Shown piece after piece: positions 44,338-54,628 of a stretch of DNA of 64,000 bases; position 1 is the first letter of the stretch, and each line of letters begins with the position of its first letter. Under the pieces are notes generated by a model, which saw nothing but the letters and a program-made list of their open reading frames with translations, was not told the DNA's origin and ran no database searches. A program made the position numbers and the translations under genes. Origin of the DNA: Apostichopus japonicus (taxonomy: Eukaryota; Echinodermata; Holothuroidea; Aspidochirotida; Stichopodidae); assembly GCF_037975245.1 (NCBI RefSeq), contig NC_092579.1, forward strand, positions 14,304,678-14,368,677. The letters are read 5' to 3'.

Positions 44338-44815
44338 GTTAGGGGTTCAAGGAGGTTTTTCTATATTGGTTGTCCATAGATGAAATTTTGTGCAACATTA
44401 TGGGCATGTTTTGAAGTTAGTTTATTCACGAGAAATGTGAATTTTCAAATTCTGAACAAATAATGGGCTTAAAACCTTGAAAAGTGGGGCTGACGGGTAT
44501 TGTGGGCCGCGACGTAGAGTCACCTACAAAAGCAATGATCCACAGGACATGCGATGAGGTCGAACATGATGTGTGATTGGTGACAATCTACAAAAAGGTT
44601 ATGGATGGAAAAAAACTATTGGGAAATACTTGGTTCTCAGGCAAAAAGTGTACATCTGGTTGGTCAGTTTTCAAGCCCAAGAAGTGCCATTTCCGGTGAT
44701 CTGGGGGGTATCAAAACCAGAAATTTTCTTGTACGCTGCGCGCCAACCGATGGTGGCGCTCCGCTTAGATAGCAATTCGCGCCCCCCGGGTTAGAAAATC
44801 CTGGATACGCGCCTG

Positions 44816-45583
44816 ATATATGATGTGAGTGAACTCATGATAGATACGGAGAACTGATAACATTGGATCCCAATTTCCCATGTAATCTATCATAATTAGT
44901 GGCCTACATAGTTATTGAGGCCCATGCTATATGACTGCGTGTTAGTAATAAATTCACTCACCCACCCTCTCACCATCCAGGCCCCCGTGGTTACGGTTGA
45001 GTTTGGCCTAATACCCGGCACCTCCTGTAATTCCGATAACATATGGCTTATCCTCTTGTTCAAAGTTGCTTTAACCCTAGAGACCGTATCTAAAGCTTAC
45101 AGCCGAAAGGTGTTTCAGTCTTACTGGCCTGGCTTCCATATTTATGACGCTAACAAAGGCCTGGTCTTTTTTTTTCGTCCAGCTTTAAATTCTGTGATTG
45201 TGTCAATTGATTGTTTGTGTCAATTGATTGTTGCAAAATTGTTGACTTGTATATTACTGCAGGAGGATCAGGGTGTGAGAAAAATATTTGATATTTTCAA
45301 ATTTCTAGTTAAGGCATTTAGCATTACATGCTATTTGCGTTTTATCTGTGTCTTATACTATTTTTCTATTTCTAACAGGCGGAAACTTCGTTGTGTTTTT
45401 CTTTTCTATAGGTTTCAGTATTTCTTTCATTTCCTTTCTTTCGATTATAGCTAGCTAACATTAAGGAAATAAAACGTAATCTTACAGGAAGTCGTTCTTT
45501 ATGGGGAAAAAATTATAATAGATACTCGTCAGTTATTACTTTCGCCCTCACCCCCACTCACCTATCGCAGCAAAAAAGAAAGG
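44816..45583. other. Gene-free stretch with one long open frame
   Basis: An open frame of 179 codons runs on the plus strand here (44915-45454). It starts without an ATG, is rich in Phe, Ile and Leu as random AT-rich frames are, and shows no domain. I do not call it a gene. Confidence 0.45.
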
Positions 45584-45967
45584 ACAAAAATAGAAACAAA
45601 AAGAAATGAAAAAGTCATAAAGTTTTGGGAATCTGACCTCTAGTTGGATTTGGGATTCTGCTGTCCTCTAACAGGATGGACAAAAATAGAAACAAAAGGA
45701 AAAGAAAAAGTAATAAAGTTATGGGAATCTGACCTCTAGTTGGGTTTGGGATTCTGCTGTCCTCTAACAGGATGTACAAAAATAGAAACAAAAGGAAAAG
45801 AAAAAGTCATAAAGTTTTGGGAATCTGACCTCTAGTTGGATTTGGGATTCTGCTGTCCTCTAACAGGATGTACAAAAATAGAAACAAAAGGAAAAGAAAA
45901 AGTCATAAAGTTTTGGGAATCTGACCTCTAGTTGGATTTGGGATTCTGCTGTCTTCTAACAGGATGG
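45584..45967. repeat. Tandem array, 96-bp unit, 4 copies
   Basis: ACAAAAATAGAAACAAA starts at 45584, 45680, 45776 and 45872, exactly 96 bp apart; units also share GGAATCTGACCTCTAGTTGG. Copies differ by only a few bases. Confidence 0.95.
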
Positions 45968-46637
45968 ACACACTTTGAACAAGGAACCAAAAAGTGTAAA
46001 TAAACTATAATATTAAAGGTACTGTTAAATATTATGGAAACTTAAGACACAAAAAAAATAGCTCACAGCAAAGGTTTGGTGAAATTCAGAGCATCTCTTC
46101 CACAAATGGGACCAACATCATCCTCTAAATACAATTTGAATCACTAAGGGCTTGCAAGGGATGATGTTTACTTTTAATGTTACCAGCTTTGCATGTATTG
46201 TACTTGTAATTATTAATGTGATTAAGTAATTATTCATGAATCATTTGACAGAAGAAAGGAAAATATCAAACCTTTAATCACAGTTTACTCACTCGACAAA
46301 CAGATTACAACAAAGGTTAAAGTCAATATTACTAATGTCATTAGTATTTGGATAACACAAAAGATGACTGAAAACTACAACAATACCACTTTATGACCCC
46401 CACTTTGTCTTAAGTTAGTTTGATTATAAGGAGAGAGAGATGTATAGATTGTTTCTCATGTGTCCTAATATATCGATTAATTTACAGTTTTGAAGATCAA
46501 AGGAACATTTAGGTGGCTGACAATGTGGCACTTACATGAAAAAGGAAAATATCCCTACTGTTAATTGGAAGACCCCATCTCATTACCTTGTCCAAAACTC
46601 ATGGCTATGGTTCTAAGAAATACCAACTGTTCCAGAG

Positions 46638-48170
46638 TGTACTAATATATCTGTGCATACTGATATGCTAATAGGGTATACTAATATAACTGTACATGCT
46701 GATATACTAATAGTATATACTAATATATCTGTACATACTAAGAGGGTATACTAATATACCTATACATACTGATATGCTAATAGGGTATACTAACATACCT
46801 GTACATACTGATATACTAATAGTGTATACTAACATACCTGTACATACTGATATGCTAATAGTGTATACTAATAGATCTGTACATAGTAATAGGGTATACT
46901 AATATATCTGTACATACTGATATACTAATAGTGTTTACTAATATACCTATACATACTGATATGCTAATAGTGTATACTAACATACCTGTACATACTGATA
47001 TACTAATAGTGTATACTAACATACCTGTACATACTGATATGCTAATAGTGTACACTAATATACCCTGTACATAATTATATACTAATAGTGTTTACTAATA
47101 TACATGTACATACTGATATGCTAATAGTGTATACTAATATATCTGTACATAGTAATAGTGTTTACTAACATACCTGTACATACTGATATGCTAATAGTGT
47201 ACACTAATATACCCTGTACATAGTCATATACTAATAGTGTATACTAAAATACATGTACATACTGATATGCTAATAGTGTATACTAATATATCTGTACATA
47301 GTAATAGGGTATACTTATATACCTGTACATACTGATATGCTAATAGGGTATACTAACATACCTGTACATACTGATATACTAATAGTGTATACTAACATAC
47401 CTGTACATACTGATATGCTAATAGTGTATACTAATATATCTGTACATAGTAATAGGGTATACTTATATACCTGTACATACTGATATGCTAATAGGGTATA
47501 CTAACATACCTGTACATACTGATATACTAATAGTGTATACTAATATATCTGTACATAGTAATAGGGTATACTTATATACCCTGTACATACTGATATGCTA
47601 ATAGGGTATACTAACATACCTGTACATACTGATATGCTAATAGGGTATACTAATATATCTGTACATACTAATAGGGTATACTAATATACCTATACATACT
47701 GATATACTAATAGTGTATACTTATATACCTGTACATACTGATATACTAATAGGGTATACTAACATACCTGTACATACTGATATGCTAATAAGCCTAATAG
47801 GGTATACTAATATATCTGTACATACTAATAGGGTATACTAATATACCTATACATACTGATATACTAATAGTGTATACTTATATACCTGTACATACTAATA
47901 TACTAATAGTGTATAGTAATACACCTGTACATATTGATATACTAATAGTGTATACTGATATACCTGTACATATATACAAATATGGTATACTAATATACCT
48001 GTACATACTAATATACTAATAGTGTATAGTAATATACCTGTACATACTGATATACTTAGTGTCTACTAATATACCTGTACATACTAATATACTAGTAGTC
48101 AGTGTATATTAATATATACCTGTACATACTAATATACAAATAGTGTGTACAGATATACCTTAACTGTACA
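46638..48170. repeat. Large minisatellite, 39-bp unit, about 38-39 copies
   Basis: About 1.5 kb built from units of TACTGATATGCTAATAG, GGTATACTAA and CATACCTGTACA, with variants that lack one block (shorter units such as TACTAATAG-GGTATACTAA). The period of 39 keeps a reading frame open on the minus strand over parts of the array. The array ends about 550 bp beyond the THUMPD1 stop codon, outside its coding region. Confidence 0.95.
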
Positions 48171-48717
48171 GTATTAAAGACCACACTGGTTTCTTGTGCA
48201 ACATTCAGAGCATGACCATCCACTACATTATGTTTAAAGATGGCCTGTTTTCTCCTTAATCATATAATAATCTGGGTTATGAGATCAAAACAAAATTAAA
48301 CAAGAGTCAAGTCGGTCCTCCATTGACAAATAAACATTTCACTTGATTTCCCAATATGAGATCTGGGGATATTTCTTAAAGCATGCAGGATACTCACTCT
48401 TCATGAAAAGGTTTACACCCCACCACTAAAACTGAGAGCTGTGGGTTTAAACTCTGCAAATCTCTACTTTCTGATAATCTCGGTAATTAGACGAACATTT
48501 TGTAGAAAACTCACTAGCTTAATGTTTAACGTCGCAAACATTGAGGACCCAATACAATCTCACATTATAATATGTTAACAGTGCCAAATGATCATTGAGT
48601 AATTTTCAGAAGAAATGACTGCAATGTGTACACAACTAACAAATGTTATCACCATAATGAGACGGACAAGTGGTATAATTACAGGCTGGGAGATAACCAT
48701 CATAACAACAAGTCATC

Positions 48718-49296
48718 TCAGAATATCCTAATTCCCTCATCTACTGTTTTTTCCTCCGGCTCCGAATGAGTGCTCTCCTTTTCCAACGACTGCTGTATCC
48801 CTATCTTAGCATCGTCATCTTCCCTATCCTGTGCTATCCCACTGTCTATCTGGTCTTGCTTCTCCTCCAAAGAACCCGCCTCTGGCTTAGTTTCTCCCAA
48901 ACGGCATACAATTTCGGCCTCTCCCTGAATTGCAACAAGTTTATGATCTTTGTCGAGACTGCTATCTGACTTCGAGGTAATTTTATCCCTTTGCACTTTT
49001 TCGATATCTTCTGGCACGATATCTTGTTTATTGTCTACTTTGCAAGAATTTTGTTTACTTTCAGCTTTTTCTCCTGGTTGACTTCTACTCACTTGCGATG
49101 GTTCCTCGCCGACGATCGCACGGACGTTGTACTTTTTAAGGCTGTTGTAATCCCTGAGAACGCTTAGGCAACAAACATTACACACAACCTCCACCAGAAT
49201 GGAATAGTCTGGGTCATCAAGGTCCACAGAGTGTTTGCACTGTGAACCAGAGGTCACTGCATTGGCAACGACCGTTATCACTTCACCTCTTTGAAC
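48718..49296 (-). CDS. THUMPD1: THUMPD1 exon 4 (terminal)
   Basis: Acceptor GTCCATAG, phase 0 in. Encodes VQRGEVITVVANAV, the end of the THUMP domain (DPDYSILVEVVCNVCCLSVL, RDYNSLKKYNV) and a charged Glu/Lys/Ser-rich tail to the stop at 48718. Confidence 0.93.
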   Translation of the reverse strand, partial: VQRGEVITVVANAVTSGSQCKHSVDLDDPDYSILVEVVCNVCCLSVLRDYNSLKKYNVRAIVGEEPSQVSRSQPGEKAESKQNSCKVDNKQDIVPEDIEKVQRDKITSKSDSSLDKDHKLVAIQGEAEIVCRLGETKPEAGSLEEKQDQIDSGIAQDREDDDAKIGIQQSLEKESTHSEPEEKTVDEGIRIF

Positions 49297-52200
49297 CTAT
49301 GGACAAACAAAAGAAATGGTTTTCAATTCAAATATAATGGGAATACAAGTGGTAACTATTGATAAATAATCATTTTAAACATGTTTTGCTTGAAGTTTGC
49401 AAAACAAATTTTGACAGACATGTAGACTGGTATTAAGTGTAACCATTTTTTTTCTTCAGACTTACTGTATAAAACTTTAACTTTAAACTATTTTGTGTTA
49501 AGACAGCATTTCAAGGCTCCAAAATATAATCTGTGTTGTAATCTATATGTAATATTATATAAAAAGGAAAAGAAGAAAAAAGTTGTACCAAAAATCAAAT
49601 GTGTAAATTCTATTTGCAGATGTGTACAGACTACAAGTGTGAGCGTAATGACATATATAGTCGTAGTAATGTAAGATCAGTAAATTCACAAAATATATCA
49701 GGAACTATGATTAACAGTAAGACAAAGGACATTACATACATACAAACTTTGCTCTGCTCCTGATTCGGCATGCTTAGTACATGATTTTAAGGGACAAAGA
49801 AGCCGATGGTGTTACCCGAAAATAGTTAGTAAACTATGTGTACTAAGGTACTGGATGTAAACCCCCTTGCCAGATTTTTGGGCATGTCCTCTACCACATT
49901 TCATTGTTTGGGGGAATCTATTCAAACATCCAAACAGCTGTTTTGTAACAGTTGTCAGTTCCAACATGATGGAAATAAATTTATTTACATATGTATCATT
50001 TATGAATATTTATTATTTTTTTAATGAATATATATCTTCTTTTTTTTTTAGCCTTTGAAGAAGATCCTGTTAGGATCGAAACATCAGGCCAACTTACTTT
50101 TACACATTCTCTTACACAGGCTCTCTAGTGGATGAGCAGTTTGCTAACAGTTTTATTTTATTTTGAAATAAATTTATAACGGGTGCTGCCTTGATTATAA
50201 CAGAAAACTTTCGGTTTCAAATTCAGTAACCCATGTGACGTTTAATTTTGGAGAATAATAAATAAGAATTTTCGCTACTAGAATGATAAACCTGATGGAA
50301 GGGGGAAGAGGTCATTTATAACCAGGTCAGCCGGTATATATAACAACCAAAGCTGCATGGCACCACTATTGTGTACCCTGAACATATATTGTATTCTTGT
50401 GTTGGATCACTCACGACCAACTACAGTACTTGGCAGACAATCTTGAATCCAGCCTGGGCTACAGTATGGAAAACTACTTTAGGGAAGATCAAAGTCCAAA
50501 AGTGGCATATTACAGAGTAATAAAGACAATGGTTCCAACCCCTTCCATATAGTTCATCTCCTTCATATCTAGTTCATCCTTTCAATCTGTTTAGAATATT
50601 TAGATTGTCACTATACCAACAAATGTCTTGTGTTGTCTTTAAAATTGATGAAAACCTAAGTTCAACCAGAGGGAGACCCCTCTCAGGTGTTAATTGCCTA
50701 TAAATTCATTTACAAAACAGGGAAAGAGTAGTTTGCAAGCTAACCCTGTCTGAAGTTCATACTGCATGTACCTAAGCCGACCTTTGACCTCCACCTTAAA
50801 CAGCAAGGAGGTTCTACTACATATGGGGAAGTCCACAGACACATCTGTATACCTGCACACTGTTTTTATGTCTTTAAGGTATAAACAAGTCACTCAACTC
50901 ACACAGGTTGTTTAAATACTAATTACAATTGTAAGCAAGTCCCAATTGCATCAGATAACAAGAAATCCACAGATAGAGTATGATTTATGCTATTGTATAC
51001 ATATAATTCCATAATGTTCTGTTCTCAAGAAAACGTTTTCTGCACTGTAAAATATCTATGAAGATGGGAGGTACACCAATACATGTTCTCTCTGTTTCTC
51101 TGAGACTTCAATTTTCAAGAGAGCTCCTTAATTACCTGATTGTTATTCCTTGCTTTGAAAAGAATGGCAAATGTCGAATCTTTTGCTTCATCTGAATGGA
51201 AGAAGGGTTCCAGGAGGGGTTTAATGGCCTTCTCTATCTGAGTCAGTGAAGCTCTGCATGTCATCGATACAGGTAAGATCCTCTGTATGTGCTTTGATTT
51301 ACATTTTCCCTGCTCTTTCATTTTCGTCAAAACGTGGTGCACCATATTACAAGGGTCGTCATTTATCTGTTGATGTGGTGCAAAGGGAAAAGATGTGTAA
51401 GAAATACATGTAACACAATGTTTTTTCATGCCATGATACTTTCGACAACATCTTACACGGGAGGCACATATATTTTAACCAGGAAGAGTCAATGAAATGT
51501 TGTCAGAGAAATCAACTGGATCTTTTGACTTAGCAAAAGTAGTGGCAAGCAATCAGATGATCAGTTTTAAGTCTCATATACCTGACAATCCTTTGAAATA
51601 TCTTGAAGAATATTCAAAAGCCAATGGATAAAAATTCATCAAATAGCCTTACTAAAAACATTGCAAGACTCTTAAAGTTACCTGCTAAAATTGCCTATAA
51701 AGACATTAAATTATTCTGGGAGGACTGAACCACCTCCTATGCCCCCTCCCCACCCCTCTCCACAAGGCCAGTCCTTTCAGCTCCCTTCCCCATTCCCAAT
51801 CTCTGGAGCTTCTTCGTCACTGCAGACGTTTGTTTGTATTCAAATCAGTTTTCACATGTACAATCTTTGCATGGAATTTAAAGCTGAATTGGTGTTTGTT
51901 TTGATACTTTGATCAGAACGATAGACGTTTCTCATACAACTGCATATTGGGATTAATAATTGTCTTTAACAATGAAAAGAATTTTTCTATCATTGCAGCT
52001 AATGCACGTGGCTGAGGTTATAACATAACAGTAACCAACCAAATACACAATAAAGAAAATTACTGCTGTTTTCATGAATTGGTATCGCAAAAACCTCACT
52101 ACTTTGATAATCTCTGTAACATTTTCAAAACAAAATAAGACCATGAACACTTTCATGAACTCACCAATAACTTTGCAGGTACATGAAACTCTGTGGGTGA

Positions 52201-53868
52201 ATTGGCTATTGTTGTCAAGTAGTAACCAGCTTAATTGCACGAATTTGGGCAAATTTTTGTTATGAGAAACAACATTGTACTGAAAAAGCAAAAAAATAGT
52301 TGTTTTGTAAGTATTTATTTTGTCAAATTTATGTGTGATGAAATGATCCTCGCTGCAAATTGCATAAAACAAAGTACAGCATTTAAAAATTGAGAAACAA
52401 ACTTTTGTCCTGATGAAGATGACATTCTTGGCTCGGCTGTCTACTGACTGAAACCTATAGTTCTTCTCCTCCCGCTGCTGTTTCATCTGAGAGACCTCTT
52501 TCTCTAATACATCAGCAATGTCTCCTTCATCCGAATCTAATTCTGTAAGGAAGATGAGGATGAAAATATACTTGCAGTAAACATTTGTCAGGAAAATGTA
52601 CCGTTTTGGAGGTAAACTGTTACGGTAAAGCTTTAATGTCATTTCTGCTACTGTGTATGACAATACTGTAGGCTATAGGCTAGATCTGGTATTTGTTTTG
52701 AAAAATAACGGTAATTGAACTCAGTACTGTGCCTTGCAGACGTACAGGGCTGGCATTAAATGGTGACTTTGAGTACAAAATTAAAGTTTATATATGTTGT
52801 AGGACATTAAAACGCACCGCTATCAGTCCTGGGTGCTTCACTATAGCACTTTTAAGTTTTAAGAAATGCACATTTGAACAACTGAGGTGATCATCAATTG
52901 AAGTGAATGGTTTAATATAGTATAATAAATACACAGACCATTAGGTCAGTTCCTAAGCTGCAACACAAACTCAGTTTGGAACCAGAAGATATTTGGCATG
53001 TTTACAGATTTAGTAAAAATGTCTTCTCAGTGAAATCTGTATCTAACATGGAGTCAAATATTGTCAGAGTTATTAGAACCTTTAAAACAATGAATTAACA
53101 TTAAGATGCCCGTAATGAGTAGTTGACATCATCATTAATGTGGCCTTAAAGGAGCTTTCCAGAGATTCAGCATACTTTAAAGATGAATATCTTGAGAATC
53201 AGACTAGCATTTTTTTATTTACCAGATTAACATTCTAGGACTTAATATAACAGATATCACATACTGCCAAGCTCTTACAGCAAAAACTTGACAAAGAGCC
53301 TCAACAACTCTTCTCTCCCTTGACTCCAGCATAATCCTTACTTAATACTGCATTTTTAATGCCAAGATTTACTTCAGTCCATGAACTTGCTCCTACATAG
53401 TCCAAATCTTCAAAATAAATATTAAAGTTATGAATTGTAGTAATTTACACTATCTGATGTATTAATTGCACTAAGATCTATTGTAAAAATAGCTGGTATG
53501 CAGCATTTTGTAATTTCTACTGCATTCAGAAAGGCATCATACAATAAGGACAATAAAATCCTAGCAAGGTACACACTGACATTTTTGGCAAAGTTAGTAT
53601 TTTCATTTGGATTATCAAGTGCAGTATTACCATCACTGAGTCCAACATCAACTTCGTTTCCATACAGCTCATCAGCATACTCTGTCAAGAGGTCATAGGC
53701 TTCCCGGATGCACTGTTTCTCATCCCTGTTGCAGGTAATGAGAACTCCTTTCATACCTACGTCTAACTTTCTCTCCCAACGGGACCTCTTCCCTGACGTA
53801 CATTTTCTAAAGTATGACTTTGATCTCTTTGTGCCCCCCTTATGACCACGTCTTCCTGCGGACGCCAT
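48718..53868 (-). CDS. THUMPD1: THUMPD1, tRNA N4-acetylation adaptor (4 exons)
   Basis: Exons on the minus strand: 53868-53577, 52542-52403, 51366-51136, 49296-48718, giving 413 residues from ATG to TGA. Family knowledge: THUMPD1 (yeast Tan1) binds tRNA through its THUMP domain and brings in NAT10/Kre33 to form N4-acetylcytidine at position 12 of Leu and Ser tRNAs. The start is basic (GRRGHKGGTKRSKSYFRK), followed by GMKGVLITCNRDEKQCIREA and LLTEYADELYG, the conserved N-terminal block. Exon 2 has YRFQSVDSRAKNVIFIRT; exons 3-4 give the THUMP core with MVHHVLTKM, RILPVSMTCRA, FKARNNN, DYSILVEVVCNVCCLSVL. The acidic, low-complexity C-terminus is longer than in vertebrates. Three of four exon joins are clear; the exon 1 donor is less certain. 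Confidence 0.93.
49297..51135 (-). other. THUMPD1 intron 3
   Basis: 1.8 kb. Carries a hammerhead-like retroelement motif at 50052-50090 and otherwise AT-rich DNA without a recognisable gene. Confidence 0.6.
50052..50090 (+). other. Hammerhead-like motif, possibly of a Penelope-type retroelement
   Basis: TTTGAAGAA, then a perfect stem GATCCT-GTT-AGGATC, then GAAACATCAGG. The order (GA-rich core, short hairpin, GAAAC) resembles the conserved core of the small hammerhead ribozymes carried by Penelope-like elements, with CUGAUGA degraded to TTTGAAGA. No reverse transcriptase is nearby. Confidence 0.4.
51136..51366 (-). CDS. THUMPD1: THUMPD1 exon 3
   Basis: Acceptor CATCAACAG, donor CAG|GTAATT, phase 0 on both sides, 77 codons. 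Encodes INDDPCNMVHHVLTKM, RILPVSMTCRASL and ILFKARNNNQ, the central part of the THUMP domain. Confidence 0.94.
51367..52402 (-). other. THUMPD1 intron 2
   Basis: 1.0 kb AT-rich intron with a C-rich stretch near 51730-51800. Nothing else recognised; the open frame reading through exon 2 into this intron is not coding beyond the donor. Confidence 0.55.
52403..52542 (-). CDS. THUMPD1: THUMPD1 exon 2
   Basis: Acceptor CCTTACAG, donor AAA|GTTTGT, phase 1 in and 0 out. Encodes LDSDEGDIADVLEKEVSQMK and YRFQSVDSRAKNVIFIRTK, matching the RFQSV..NNV.FIRT block of vertebrate THUMPD1. Confidence 0.92.
52543..53576 (-). other. THUMPD1 intron 1
   Basis: 1.0 kb AT-rich intron, no recognisable element. Confidence 0.55.
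53577..53868 (-). CDS. THUMPD1: THUMPD1 exon 1
   Basis: Starts with ATG at 53868 (MASAGRRGHKGG). Encodes GVLITCNRDEKQCIREAYDL and a polar stretch ending NFAKNV. The phase-1 acceptor of exon 2 requires a phase-1 donor, best met at TCA|GTGTGT (53577). The stronger-looking GTCAGT four bases earlier would be phase 0 and out of frame. Confidence 0.85.
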
Positions 53869-54628
53869 TTAATGCTTCCTTGGAGAAATAAAGTAAGTGA
53901 CGAGAGAAAATATATAATTACCAAATGATAACATGCTGCTTACACCTAACTTATGTAAAGCTAGGCCTAACACATATAAGGCTAGGAATTGTTTTTACTA
54001 GACATCCTAGTGTCATTAGCTAATCTTTTGAAGAAGTTAACTGTGAAGTTTGCTCAATGTTTGTCTACAGTCCACATAGCTCAGAGTAACCACAACACAC
54101 ATAATCCATATTGTAGTTGCTAATGCCAGCCCATACAGCCTTAGGCCAGTTGAACAATCCAAATTTGGTATTTTCAGCATAATAGAGGCTACGCTACACA
54201 ATTTTAAAATTCTACTTTCAGTGTGTACCGCACTGGCTGTCATTGGATACATACACATTAACCATGTATATACTTTAGCTGTGCAAGCAAATTTACCAAG
54301 TGGGCTACTGTATGTAATCTAATCTGAGTACTGTCCGAAAAATGGGCCCACATAATTTTACCAGGGCATTACATTGCTCTCAATTCTCTGGATGTGTCTT
54401 CCATTTTGATATCATATCAGTGACACTCTATGTAGTCCCAATGGACCCAGCTTATCATGCCTTTCTATGGGTTAGCAGCATTAGAATTCATTGTTTGCTC
54501 TTATTGTTGATATACATAAACCAAGCTACCTATGACTACACCCAACTCTATGACATGAGTGTACAATAATATCAACGTTACTGGTCAGTATGATGGCAAA
54601 TGGTCAATTTGCTGTAGTAAGGGCATTA
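53869..54628. other. Upstream region of THUMPD1
   Basis: Should contain the THUMPD1 promoter and 5' untranslated region. No TATA box or other defined site can be supported from sequence alone. Confidence 0.4.

Larger units (their letters stand above)
42931..44815. mobile_element. GC-rich composite transposon cluster
   Basis: Left end CAGGTGCGTATCCAGG and right end (reverse) CAGGCGCGTATCCAGG are inverted copies of one terminus, but I cannot see a clean target duplication. Inside are other similar ends (CAGTGACGGATCAAGG at 43191, reverse CAGGCGCGTAGTGAG ending at 43739), so several elements are probably nested. A tandem internal motif near 43545-43690 (ATTTCCAGCGATCTGGGAGG) recurs as a variant at 44690 and 59690. 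The left end is followed by a polypurine tract at 42978-43135. No transposase. Confidence 0.6.

Noticed and set aside
42931-44815. Single 1.9-kb hAT element bounded by the two CAGG-GCGTATCCAGG ends
   Set aside because: The flanking 8-mers do not match, and similar ends occur inside, so it is more likely a nest of elements than one unit.
44915-45454. 179-codon plus-strand open frame
   Set aside because: No ATG start, no domain, composition like random AT-rich sequence (Phe/Leu/Ile), no splice context. Recorded as gene-free.
46638-48170. CRISPR-like array
   Set aside because: Units are contiguous with no unique spacers, in an animal genome; it is a minisatellite. TACTAAC motifs in the units match branch-point sequence by chance.
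51953-52663. 236-codon minus-strand frame over THUMPD1 exon 2
   Set aside because: Only 52542-52403 is coding. The rest is intron read-through in both directions, shown by the splice sites and loss of similarity.
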